Shown: one piece after another, positions 9,804-18,361 of the stretch
Position numbering within the stretch: position 1 is the first letter of the stretch
How the letters are laid out: each line of letters starts with the position of its first letter
Assembly: GCA_963794475.1 (NCBI GenBank)
Contig: CAWCDW010000002.1
Location: forward strand, 558,001 to 622,000
Direction of reading: 5' to 3'
Length of the DNA: 64,000 bases
Origin: GAS188 sp963794475
GTDB taxonomy: Bacteria; Pseudomonadota; Alphaproteobacteria; Rhizobiales; Beijerinckiaceae
The notes under the pieces: generated by a model
The model's database searches: none
Told to the model about the DNA's origin: nothing
What the model saw: the letters and a program-made list of their open reading frames with translations, nothing else
Position numbers and translations under genes: made by a program

Positions 9804-11612
9804 ATGCAAGCTGGCTTACCGGTCTCAGACGAAACGACGAAGAGCCCATTGCCGCGCCAGGAAGTTCGCGCCTTCTGGACGGGCCCGCAGCTCAGCCCCT
9901 ATGAAGAGCTGTCTCTGCGAAGCCTGGTCGCGGGCGGTGCCCGCGCGCTGCTCTATTCGACGAACATGGCGTTGCGCGTTCCCGAAGGCGTCGAGCTCGT
10001 CGACGCGCGCGAGATTCTTTCGGGGCAAGTGCATCGCTTCACCTTCGCCGACGGCGTGCGCTCGCCGGCGCTGCATTCCGATCTTTTCCGCTATCTCGCC
10101 ATCCGGCAATTCGGCGGCTGGTACGTCGACCTCGACATCATTCTCGTCGGAAAGGAATTGCCGCGCAGCAAGGTCTATCTGGCGCGCGAACCCTCAAATC
10201 TCGTCAATGGCGCGGTGATGACCTTTCCTCGGGGCTCGCCTTTCATCACGGCCGCGATCGAGGAGGCCTGGAAGATTCTTCCGCAAGCCGGGCCTGGAGC
10301 GCCCTTGAGCAAGCGCATATCGATCGGCCCCGAGCTCGTGACGCGGCTCGTGCGGGATTACGCGCTCGATCATGTCGTGCGTCCGCGCTCGAGCGCTTAC
10401 GAGATCGGATATGACGAGATTGCGGCGATGTTCGACCCGGCGCATCGCGCGGAACTCGAGGAGCGGACCGCGGACAGCGATTTCATCCATCTTTGGAACG
10501 AAATCTGGGGGCGGGTCCGGCTTCCCAAATATTACGGGCCTCCGGAGGGCAGCTTTCTCGATGGTCTCTTCCGCCGCTTCGGAATGGGCTTTGCCGAGGA
10601 GGCGCGCCTTTCCATCGACGCGATCACGGTCTGGTTCCGCGAGCGAAATCTGCTCGATGAGCTTCGCTGGCGCTTGCGAACCGAGCTTCTTCCCGCCGAT
10701 GCGATCGAACAGGTGGTCGAGCAGGAACGAGGAGAGAGGCCTCGCCCCGTCCATGCGCTGGCTCGCGACCGGCACGCGGGAGACGGCAAGCCAGCACGCG
10801 TTCCGCGAACCGCGCAGACCCTGCGGACCTTCTGGCAGGGCGAGGTCATCAGCACTTACCAGCTTCTTTGCCTGCGAAGCTTCGTCGACCGCGGCCATCA
10901 TGTCGAGCTATTCTCTTACGAGCCGGCGCTCGATCTCCCTGACTGGATCGCGCGCAAAGATGCGGCCGAGATCCTCCCCCGGGAGCGCGTGTTGCGCTTC
11001 CTCCCCGAGCAACGGCGATTTGCGGTTCACGCGGATCTCTTCCGCCTCGCCTTGCTGCACCGCCTGGGCGGCTGGTGGATCGATCCCGACGTGGTCCTTC
11101 TCCGGGCCAAACTGCCCGAGGCCGACCTCTGGTTCGCCCACATCTTCGAAACCGGCGTGATCTCCACCGCCGCCATGAAATTTCCGGCGGGACATCCCCT
11201 ACTGACGCAGGCGCTCATCGAGGCGCCGTCTTTCGAAGAGCAAATCGAGGATTGGGGCAAGGCCGGCGCTCCCCTTCTCACGAAGTCTCTGGCCGCTATC
11301 GGCGCGGCGGCCTCCCTTGGAGTTTGTCCGCTGCCCTGGTCCGCCGTGCCGCGCCTTTTCGACCCATCGCAGGCCGACCACCTGGGGAGGGAGCTCGACG
11401 GCGGCCATTTTCTCGATCTTCATCAAGAGCTTTGGCAGCGCGCCGGAGTACCCGGCTTTCTCGGCCCCCCGCGGGGATCCTTTCTCGACCGGCTTTTCCA
11501 GCGGCACGAATTCGGCCTGACCTTCGCCGCTGAAATGGAGTTCGGCGACGTCAAACGCTGGCTGACCCATATGTACGATTCCATTCGCCTGCGAGAAGCT
11601 TTCGACGCCTGA
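9804..11612 (+). CDS. tandem two-domain DxD glycosyltransferase (GT32-like)
   Basis: A 602 aa protein made of two homologous glycosyltransferase domains. Domain 1 (about 15-290) has the sugar-binding DxD region HSDLFRYLAIRQFGGWYVD followed by LDII near residue 108. Domain 2 (about 335-595) repeats it as HADLFRLALLHRLGGWWID followed by PDVV near residue 426. Both also share an N-terminal FW-x-G-x-x-(L/I)S-x-Y-x-x-L motif and an LWxRxG/FLGPP-type C-terminal segment. The fold resembles the glycosyltransferases with a DXD motif found in capsule and LPS clusters. No membrane segment is seen, so it is probably cytoplasmic. Substrate is not predictable. Confidence 0.88.
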   Translation: MQAGLPVSDETTKSPLPRQEVRAFWTGPQLSPYEELSLRSLVAGGARALLYSTNMALRVPEGVELVDAREILSGQVHRFTFADGVRSPALHSDLFRYLAIRQFGGWYVDLDIILVGKELPRSKVYLAREPSNLVNGAVMTFPRGSPFITAAIEEAWKILPQAGPGAPLSKRISIGPELVTRLVRDYALDHVVRPRSSAYEIGYDEIAAMFDPAHRAELEERTADSDFIHLWNEIWGRVRLPKYYGPPEGSFLDGLFRRFGMGFAEEARLSIDAITVWFRERNLLDELRWRLRTELLPADAIEQVVEQERGERPRPVHALARDRHAGDGKPARVPRTAQTLRTFWQGEVISTYQLLCLRSFVDRGHHVELFSYEPALDLPDWIARKDAAEILPRERVLRFLPEQRRFAVHADLFRLALLHRLGGWWIDPDVVLLRAKLPEADLWFAHIFETGVISTAAMKFPAGHPLLTQALIEAPSFEEQIEDWGKAGAPLLTKSLAAIGAAASLGVCPLPWSAVPRLFDPSQADHLGRELDGGHFLDLHQELWQRAGVPGFLGPPRGSFLDRLFQRHEFGLTFAAEMEFGDVKRWLTHMYDSIRLREAFDA

Positions 11613-11914
11613 GGCGAGGCGAAGAGCCTTGGGCTTCGGCCCCTCACGCTCCTCAAAACTCCCCCTCCCGCTTGAAAAACTTTGCGTCGATCTCGTCTTC
11701 GTCTTGCCAAGTTGATCGCCGCGAAGATATGGCTTAGGCCAAGTCTAGTTAGCAGCGGCGGCAAGGGGCGAGGCTCGAGCAAGAGTGTCTAATTATCGAC
11801 CTTGTCGATTTTGCGCGGGCGACGCCGAGGGGCGGGCGATTTTTCCCGCACGCTTGCCAAATCCGGGCTCGCTCGCGTGCCCTGCCCCACGCGCCCAACG
11901 AAACTTTGGCTTGA
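11613..11914. other. intergenic stretch without a recognised gene
   Basis: About 300 bp between the tandem glycosyltransferase and the TPR-barrel gene. No convincing reading frame, tRNA or strong hairpin was seen. It probably holds the promoter of the downstream TPR-barrel/FecR unit. Confidence 0.5.
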
Positions 11915-13292
11915 ATGCCGATCCTCATGAAAACTGAGGCTTGCCTCCCGGAGTTTCTCGCGGGGCGAGGCCGGCGCGGCGGCATCATCCTCGCCGGCGT
12001 TCTCGCCTTATGGCTTGCGAATTGCGGGGGAGCCGGTGCGCAAGACGCCGCAGCCGAGCAGCAGCGACTCTACGAGCACATGGTTCGACAACCCACGAAC
12101 TATGATGCCACCTTCGCTTTCGTCAAAGTCGCGACCGAGCGAGGCGATTACGAAGCCGCCATCGGCGCGTTGGAGCGCCTTCTCTTTTACAATGCCGATC
12201 AGCCCCTGGTGAAATACGAGCTCGGCTCGCTTTATTTTCGGCTCGGCTCTTACGCATTGGCCAAACGCTATTTTCTCGAGGCTCGCGCGGCCCCGGATGT
12301 CGATGCCGCGACGAAAGCGCGAATCGAGGCCTCGCTTCAGGTCGTCGATAAAGAGTTCGCAACCGAGTCGGTTCTCGGGCTTCGCCCAGACCGGCTTGCG
12401 ATATCAGTCGAATGCGAGCTTCGCGCCTTCGAGCGGCACGGTTCGGTTCAACGGCGCCGACTTCGGGCTGCCGCCGACGAACGGGGGTAAAAGCGACACG
12501 AATTGGTTCGGATTGGTCGGGCTCAGCCATGATTACGACCTCCAGGACCGGAACGGCACGGTGCTTGAGACGCGCTTCATCGGATATCTCACGCAGCAGT
12601 TTCGCCTGCATGATCTCGATGTCGGGCTTTTCGATGTGAGCTTCGGCCCGCGTTTCTCCTTCCCCTCCGAATGGATACCGGGAGCGAGCGTGAAGCCCTA
12701 TGTGGTCGGCGGCAGCGCCTGGGTGGACGGCGCGCGCTATCTCTCATCCGGCGGTGCCGGCCTCTCATTCGGTGTCCCGACCCGTTGGGGCGCGACGCTC
12801 GAGCCGAGCATCGAATGGCGCCGGGCGAACTACGTCACCGGCGACCCGGTGCTCGCCGAGTTCAATTCGGGTGATTGGTTCACGGCCGCTCTCGGCTCGA
12901 CCGTTTCGATCAATGAGCAGCTCAAGCTCGACGCGCGCGCCTATTACCGCCGCGGCGACGCCTCGATCAATTTCCAGTCCTTCAACCAATTCGCGATCGA
13001 AGCCGCGCTGTCCTACGAATTTTCCCCGCCGCTCGCTTCGATCCCGCAGAACTGGACGATTTCTCCCTTCGCACGCCTTGTTCGGACGAGTTTCGATGCT
13101 CCCAACCCCTTCATCGATCCAGCGACCACCAACACGGTGAACGAAGGGGTTGCCGGCATTGTCTTGGACACGCCGATAACCGCAAGCTTCGGCATCGCCA
13201 CGACGATCCAGTACGACCGCAGCTATTCGCCGCTTCCGAACTACCGCCAGAACAATCTCTCGATCCTGATCGGGCCGACGGCAAGGTTCTAA
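11915..13292 (+). pseudogene. TPR plus outer-membrane beta-barrel protein, interrupted by a frameshift
   Basis: Two overlapping frames together encode one recognisable protein. The first frame (from 11915) gives a signal peptide (GGIILAGVLALWLANCGGAGAQ) and TPR-like helices (NYDATFAFVKVATERGDYEA...LVKYELGSLYFRLGSYALAKRYF). It loses sense after about residue 150 and stops at 12490. The second frame, sensible from about 12372 (RFSGFAQTGLRYQSNASF), continues as a long barrel domain ending in the outer-membrane signature ILIGPTARF with a terminal Phe. The join lies between about 12353 and 12372 and needs one inserted or two deleted bases. The intact product would be about 459 aa. It is either a true inactivating mutation or a sequencing error. 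The FecR-domain gene follows after 12 bp. Confidence 0.8.
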
Positions 13293-13304
13293 GCAGGGTG
13301 CCTC

Positions 13305-14234
13305 ATGGACTGGCTTAAGCAAACGCGACTCACCCGGCTGCTGACGGCTCTGCTGTCGACGGTTGCGCCGCTGGCGCATGCCGAGGCGCAGAGCTTCGCC
13401 AAGGTCGGCGCGGTCAATCCGAACGCCATGGGCACCCCGCCCGGGGGTGCCGACCGAACCTTGACGATCGGCTCAAGCATCGTCGTCAAGGAACGCGTGC
13501 GGACCACGGATGCGGGCTCGACGCAGCTTCTCTTTCCCGACCAGTCGACGTTGAACCTCGGCAGCAACAGCGACATGGTCATCGACGAATATTTCTACAA
13601 TCCGGAGGCGAAGAGCGGCTCGATGGTGGCTTCGGCCACCAAGGGCGCGTTGCGCTATGTCGGTGGCCAGATCAGCCACAGCTCGGGGGTGACGATCACG
13701 ACCCCCTCGGCCGTGCTCGGCATCCGCGGCGGAATCGCGACGATCATGGTGGCGCTGTCGGAAAGCATTGCGCAGCTCGATCAAAATCTCCGGGGACGCG
13801 TGGGCAACGAGCTCGTCATCAACCACTTCGGCTCGATCACGATCAAGAACAATGTGAGCCAGGTCACTCTGAGGCCCGGCGAGGCCACGGTGATCGCTTC
13901 CGTCAATCAGCCGATCGCCGTGCCTTTCAAGGTGACGGATGCGAGCCTGCAGCAGATCCTGCGCTCGCAAACCAGCCGCTCCGGACAAAACGGCGGTTTC
14001 GGTGGCCGAGGCAGTGCGCCGCCGGGCCTCGTCATTCCCCCGCCGCCGGGTTTCGGCACCGTCAATCTCGCAAACCCCGCCCGCCCGCCCGGTACCGATC
14101 CGCTCGGATACTCCTCCGTGTTCAGCGCCGGGGCCGGCGCCTCAAGGAACAAATTTCAGACGAACCAGGTGCAGAGCGTTGTTCCGCAAGCAATGAAAAC
14201 CAAGGCCCAAAGTCCGCCGCCCTCCTATCCTTGA
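13305..14234 (+). CDS. FecR-domain secreted protein
   Basis: A 309 aa protein with a signal peptide (LTRLLTALLSTVAPLAHAEAQ). A FecR-type domain covers about 45-150, with the typical GSSIVVKERVRTTDAGSTQL, LNLGSNSDMVID and TPSAVLGIRGGIAT blocks. The C-terminal third is Pro/Gly/Gln-rich and disordered (PPGLVIPPPPGFG). No membrane anchor remains after cleavage, so it is probably periplasmic. Unlike classic FecR there is no sigma factor next to it. It follows the broken TPR-barrel gene by 12 bp and lies downstream of a CHASE2 cyclase. In other bacteria FecR-domain, CHASE2 and outer-membrane repeat proteins are often neighbours, so a shared envelope-sensing role is inferred. Confidence 0.88.
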   Translation: MDWLKQTRLTRLLTALLSTVAPLAHAEAQSFAKVGAVNPNAMGTPPGGADRTLTIGSSIVVKERVRTTDAGSTQLLFPDQSTLNLGSNSDMVIDEYFYNPEAKSGSMVASATKGALRYVGGQISHSSGVTITTPSAVLGIRGGIATIMVALSESIAQLDQNLRGRVGNELVINHFGSITIKNNVSQVTLRPGEATVIASVNQPIAVPFKVTDASLQQILRSQTSRSGQNGGFGGRGSAPPGLVIPPPPGFGTVNLANPARPPGTDPLGYSSVFSAGAGASRNKFQTNQVQSVVPQAMKTKAQSPPPSYP

Positions 14235-14319
14235 GCCGACATGCGTCCCTCGGATCTCGACGGCGGAAGACAGGGGTCTCCGGTCGGCGCCCGCCGGTGC
14301 CTCCTTTGCCGCATTCTAA

Positions 14320-15372
14320 CTAAGGCGTCAGCACCGCGCGCCCGACGAGCTTGCCCTTGCGCAGGTCTTCAAGCGTAGCATTGGCGTCCTCGAGCGCCCG
14401 ACGCGTCACCGGGATCGGCTTCACCTTCCGGGATCGCACGAGGTCGAGGAGTTCCTGTGTCTCCTTGAGGTTGCCGACATAGCTGCCCTGGATGGTGATC
14501 GCCTTGATCGGAATGAGCGGCAAGGCCCAGGGCGCTCCGCCTCCGTAAAGGCCGACCATGACGAGCTTGCCGCCGCGCGTGAGGCAATCGAAGCCGAGCT
14601 GCGCCGTCTGCGCATTGCCCACGAGATCGATCGCCGCCCGCAAGGGCCGCGCAGCTTTTTCCGCGATTTGGCGCGCCGCGTCCGGCGCGGAGCCGTCAAT
14701 GGCGGCGAGCGCGCCCGCATGCATCGCGGCTTCACGTTTTTTCTCGTCGAGATCGACGACGATCGCGCCCTTGCCCCCCATGGCCTTGAGCAAGGAGAGC
14801 GCCATGAGGCCAAGGCCGCCCGCGCCGAAGATCAGGATCGGCTCGCCAAGAGCGAACTCGACCTTCTTCAGCGCGCCGTAGGTGGTGACGCCGGAGCAGG
14901 CATAGGGAGCGGCCGTCACCGGATCGAGACCTTTGAGGTCGAGGAGATAGCGCGGATGCGGCACGAGGATATGGTCGGCGTAGCCGCCGTCGCAATGCAC
15001 GCCGAGACAGCGCGGCTTGAGGCACAAGTTTTCGTCCCCGGCGCGGCAGACCTCGCAAACGCCACAACCGATCCAAGGGTAGATGAGACGCGTTTCGCCC
15101 ACGGCCACGCCTTGCGCTTGTGGCCCGAGCGCGAGCACTTCGCCCACCGTCTCGTGGCCCATGGCGAGCGGCAGCGCCACACCGCGGTCCTTCAGCGAGA
15201 GCTGCCCCCGTCCATGGCCGAGCTGATAGCCGCCATCCCAGATATGCAGGTCACTGTGGCAAACGCCGGCCGCCCTCACCTTCAAGAGCACCTGGGTGCC
15301 GGACGGCTCAGGCGTCGGTGCATCGATCCTTGTGAGCGGCGCCGAAAATTCGGTGACCTTGAAGCTCCTCAT
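14320..15372 (-). CDS. zinc-dependent alcohol dehydrogenase (MDR family)
   Basis: A 350 aa medium-chain dehydrogenase. Catalytic zinc ligands are the Cys of GVCHSD and the GHE of LPLAMGHETVGEV. The structural zinc loop is complete (CGVCEVCRAGDENLC), and the cofactor loop is FGAGGLGLMAL with an acidic residue at the end of the next strand (VVDLDEKK), which favours NAD over NADP. It should oxidise alcohols or reduce aldehydes, but the substrate is unknown. A start at the ATG at 15372 (MRSFKVTEF) matches family length better than the ATG at 15387. It is a single gene, convergent with the FecR gene. Confidence 0.92.
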   Translation of the reverse strand: MRSFKVTEFSAPLTRIDAPTPEPSGTQVLLKVRAAGVCHSDLHIWDGGYQLGHGRGQLSLKDRGVALPLAMGHETVGEVLALGPQAQGVAVGETRLIYPWIGCGVCEVCRAGDENLCLKPRCLGVHCDGGYADHILVPHPRYLLDLKGLDPVTAAPYACSGVTTYGALKKVEFALGEPILIFGAGGLGLMALSLLKAMGGKGAIVVDLDEKKREAAMHAGALAAIDGSAPDAARQIAEKAARPLRAAIDLVGNAQTAQLGFDCLTRGGKLVMVGLYGGGAPWALPLIPIKAITIQGSYVGNLKETQELLDLVRSRKVKPIPVTRRALEDANATLEDLRKGKLVGRAVLTP

Positions 15373-15522
15373 TCCTTCCTCCCGCAAGACGTCCCGCAGG
15401 AGACATCATGCCGCGCTGGAAGATGCAAGCCGGGAGGGGCGGATCGAAGGGCCGCGCCAAGGCCTGGCCCATCCTCTCGGCTACGCATTCGTCCTGCCTA
15501 TGCGATCAACCTACCAAACAGA

Positions 15523-16347
15523 TCATTTGGCGAATGGCCAATCGTGCGGCCCGGTGACGGCTCGGAAGCCCGTGGCGCTGCGCTTCGCCTCGCGGGGCAC
15601 GCCGAGAATGTTGATGGATACAATGCCTTTGAACACATTCGCGGTCTGGCCAAAAAAATTCTTCGGGTTGAACAGAAAAGGGAGATGCCAGAAGAGTTCA
15701 TAGTCGAGTGAAAGCAGCCGCTCGATGAGGAGTGCCGATTTCTCCTCACGATCATTCTCGACATAGAGCACCGGGCGAAAGCGCGTGATCGTCGCGGTGG
15801 CCCCGGCGAGCACCTCACCTTCCATGCCCTCGACATCGATCTTCAGAAGATCGCATCGCGCGAGCCCGAGCGTGTCGACCGGAACGATCTCCACAGGCTC
15901 CGAAGGCCCGCCCATTCCAAGCGAGATGCCGCCGAAATTATTGGCCGCCGCGTAATCGAGGACGGGCACTTGCGCGATGCCCCGCTCGCGCCCGGCGCCC
16001 GCGAGGAGCGCGCGTGTATTGGTGACCCCATTGAGCGCGAGGTTGGCGCACAGCATCTGATGGATCACCCGTTGCGGCTCATAGGCGATGACGACGCCGC
16101 TCGGGCCGACTGCGGCCGCGAAATAAAGGGTGTGGGCCCCGATATTGGCGCCGATGTCGAGCACCACCGCGCCCGGCTGCACGAGCTGGCGGAAGAGATC
16201 GACCTCACCTTCGGAGAATTCACCGTAAAGATCGAAGGAGCGCCCGACATAGGCGTCCTTGGAATGGTAGAGCATCAGGCCGTAGCGCGTGGCCTTGAGC
16301 CTCACCTCGCGATTGTCGAGAATAGTCGCCCCCAATCCCCTCTTCAT
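15523..16347 (-). CDS. FkbM-family methyltransferase
   Basis: A SAM-dependent methyltransferase of about 274 aa. It shows the SAM-binding motif VVLDIGANIGAHTLYFA, an acidic residue at the end of strand 2 (IAYEP), and the FkbM hallmark LLKIDVEGMEGEVLAGA. Enzymes of this family O-methylate sugars or small molecules and often occur in polysaccharide loci. The glycosyltransferases a few kb to the left fit that, but the gene is not in an operon with them. The ATG at 16347 (MKRGLGAT) is preferred, since the frame extends upstream to 16428 but that part is not conserved-looking. Confidence 0.87.
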   Translation of the reverse strand: MKRGLGATILDNREVRLKATRYGLMLYHSKDAYVGRSFDLYGEFSEGEVDLFRQLVQPGAVVLDIGANIGAHTLYFAAAVGPSGVVIAYEPQRVIHQMLCANLALNGVTNTRALLAGAGRERGIAQVPVLDYAAANNFGGISLGMGGPSEPVEIVPVDTLGLARCDLLKIDVEGMEGEVLAGATATITRFRPVLYVENDREEKSALLIERLLSLDYELFWHLPFLFNPKNFFGQTANVFKGIVSINILGVPREAKRSATGFRAVTGPHDWPFAK

Positions 16348-16587
16348 GTCGTCCAAAGGAAATGCCCCTCGCCAGGGATTGAGCGAAGGACCGTATAGAC
16401 GCGCCCTCGGCTTTGGCAATGCCGGCACGGGAGCCGTGTTCTCGGCGGCTCGTTTGGCGGCTCACATAAACAGCGATGGCGACGTTTACCGAGTGGAACA
16501 AAACCGAGAGGTCGCTTTCGCCAGCCCTTGATGTTAAAGGGCCAAATACCAATCTCATCGCCTCTCGGCAGATAACGAGCTCCTTCA

Positions 16588-18177
16588 GTGACGGACGACA
16601 TCGCGGCCTCGGTGAGCCGCAGGCGAACCTTTGCCATCATCTCGCACCCCGACGCGGGCAAGACCACCTTGACCGAGAAGCTTCTCTTGTTCGGCGGGGC
16701 GATCCAGCTCGCGGGCGAGGTCAAGGCGAAGCGCAACCGCGCCCAGACCCGCTCCGATTGGATGGGGATCGAGCGTGAGCGCGGCATCTCGGTCGTGACC
16801 TCGGTGATGACCTTCGAATATGGCGGCTGCGTCTTCAATCTCCTCGACACGCCAGGCCATGAGGATTTCTCCGAGGACACCTACCGCACGCTCACCGCGG
16901 TCGATTCGGCCGTCATGGTGATCGACGCGGCGCGCGGCATCGAGGCGCGCACCCGCAAGCTCTTCGAGGTCTGCCGGCTGCGCGACATTCCGATCGTCAC
17001 CTTCATCAACAAGATGGACCGGGAAAGCCGCGAGCCTTTCGACCTCCTCGACGAGATCGAGAAGACGCTCGCGCTCGATGTCGCGCCCGTGAACTGGCCG
17101 ATCGGGCGCGGCAAATCATTCTCGGGCACCTATGATCTGCGCAAGAACGCGGTGAGGCGCCTCGACGACGAAGGGATTTCCATCCCGGTGTCGGGGCCGG
17201 AGGACCCGGCGATCGCGCCCCTTGTGGCAGCCGATGAAATCGGCCCCTGGCGCGAGGAGCTTTCGCTCGCGCGAGAGGCGCTCAAGCCCTTCGACCTTCA
17301 GGCCTTTCGCGAGGGCCATTTGACCCCGGTGCTCTTCGGCAGCGCGCTTCGCAATTTCGGTGTGCGCGATCTCATCGATGCCTTAGTCGAATTCGAGCAG
17401 ACGCCGCGCGGCCAGAGCGCGAACAAGCGCGTCGTTGCGCCGGACGAGGCGAAGATGACGGGCTTCGTCTTCAAGATCCAGGCGAACATGGATCCGAACC
17501 ACCGCGACCGCATCGCGTTCCTGCGCCTCTGTTCCGGGCGGCTCGCGCGCGGCATGAAAGCCAAGCTCGTGCGCACCGGTCGGCCGATCAGCCTCTCGAC
17601 CCCGCAATTCTTCTTTGCGCAGGATCGCGCCATCGCGGATGAGGCTTTTGCCGGCGACATCGTCGGCATTCCCAATCACGGCACCTTGCGCATCGGCGAC
17701 ACCTTGACTGAAGGCGAGGAGATCGCCTTTCAGGGCGTGCCCAGCTTCGCGCCCGAGATCTTGCGCCGCATCAAGCTTCAGGACGCGATGAAGGGCAAGA
17801 AGCTCCGTGAAGCGCTCCGGCAGATGGCCGAGGAGGGCGTGGTGCAACTTTTCCTTCCTTATGACGGCTCGGCCGCGATCGTCGGCGTCGTCGGCGCCTT
17901 GCAGCTCGACGTGCTCGTCGAGCGCATGCGCGGCGAATACGGCTTGCCGATCGCTTACGAGGAAACGCGCTTCTCACTTTGCCGCTGGATCGATGACGAT
18001 CCCGAGCTCGAACGTTTCGCGCAAGCGCACGCCTCGTCGATGGCGCGCGATCTAGACGGCGCGCCTGTCTTCATGGCTGCCTCCACCTTCGACCTCACCT
18101 ATCAGATGGACCGCTGGCCCTCGATCCGCTTCCGCGAGATCAAGGCGTATCAGGCTACGGTGCCGCAAGCGGCGTGA
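16588..18177 (+). CDS. prfC: peptide chain release factor 3
   Basis: A translational GTPase that recycles RF1/RF2 from the ribosome after peptide release. At 529 aa it has the family length. G1 is SHPDAGKTTLTEK near residues 19-31, G2 lies in ERERGISVVTSVM, G3 is DTPGHEDFSEDTYRTL and G4 is NKMDRE. The GDIVGIPNHGTLRIGDTL block of domain II and the RF3 C-terminal domain (QLDVLVERMRGEYGLPI) are present. It starts with GTG at 16588. It is a single gene with a long palindromic repeat directly after its stop. Confidence 0.96.
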   Translation: MTDDIAASVSRRRTFAIISHPDAGKTTLTEKLLLFGGAIQLAGEVKAKRNRAQTRSDWMGIERERGISVVTSVMTFEYGGCVFNLLDTPGHEDFSEDTYRTLTAVDSAVMVIDAARGIEARTRKLFEVCRLRDIPIVTFINKMDRESREPFDLLDEIEKTLALDVAPVNWPIGRGKSFSGTYDLRKNAVRRLDDEGISIPVSGPEDPAIAPLVAADEIGPWREELSLAREALKPFDLQAFREGHLTPVLFGSALRNFGVRDLIDALVEFEQTPRGQSANKRVVAPDEAKMTGFVFKIQANMDPNHRDRIAFLRLCSGRLARGMKAKLVRTGRPISLSTPQFFFAQDRAIADEAFAGDIVGIPNHGTLRIGDTLTEGEEIAFQGVPSFAPEILRRIKLQDAMKGKKLREALRQMAEEGVVQLFLPYDGSAAIVGVVGALQLDVLVERMRGEYGLPIAYEETRFSLCRWIDDDPELERFAQAHASSMARDLDGAPVFMAASTFDLTYQMDRWPSIRFREIKAYQATVPQAA

Positions 18178-18191
18178 GATTGCTCACCTCG

Positions 18192-18350
18192 CCCGCAGGG
18201 AGAGGTCGAACTCCGAGCCGGAGGCGAGGAACGGGTGAGCGAGGCAGCCACCACCTTACAAGGCAGGCGTCAGCCTCCCTCACCCGGCTCGTTCCCCTCG
18301 GACTAAATCCGAGGCGAACGACTCCGACCTCTCCCTGCGGGAGAGGTTTT
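18192..18350. repeat. long palindromic intergenic repeat, likely bidirectional terminator
   Basis: The gap between the convergent prfC and amidohydrolase genes is filled by an imperfect inverted repeat of about 150 bp. The outer arms are a perfect 17-bp match: CCCGCAGGGAGAGGTCG at 18192-18208 and its complement at 18325-18341. Inner segments also pair, for example ACGGGTGAGCGAGG near 18231 with CCTCCCTCACCCGG near 18274. A T-run follows the right arm (about 18346-18350). The CTCTCCC/GGGAGAG motif looks like a dispersed intergenic repeat common in GC-rich Rhizobiales. Transcription in either direction would form a strong hairpin. Confidence 0.8.
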
Positions 18351-18361
18351 TCACCCCGCCC

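Noticed and set aside
12340..12380. Programmed ribosomal frameshifting at the TPR-barrel join
   Set aside because: No X-XXY-YYZ heptamer or stop-codon plus-one signal is visible, and the net shift of +1 is more simply a mutation or error.
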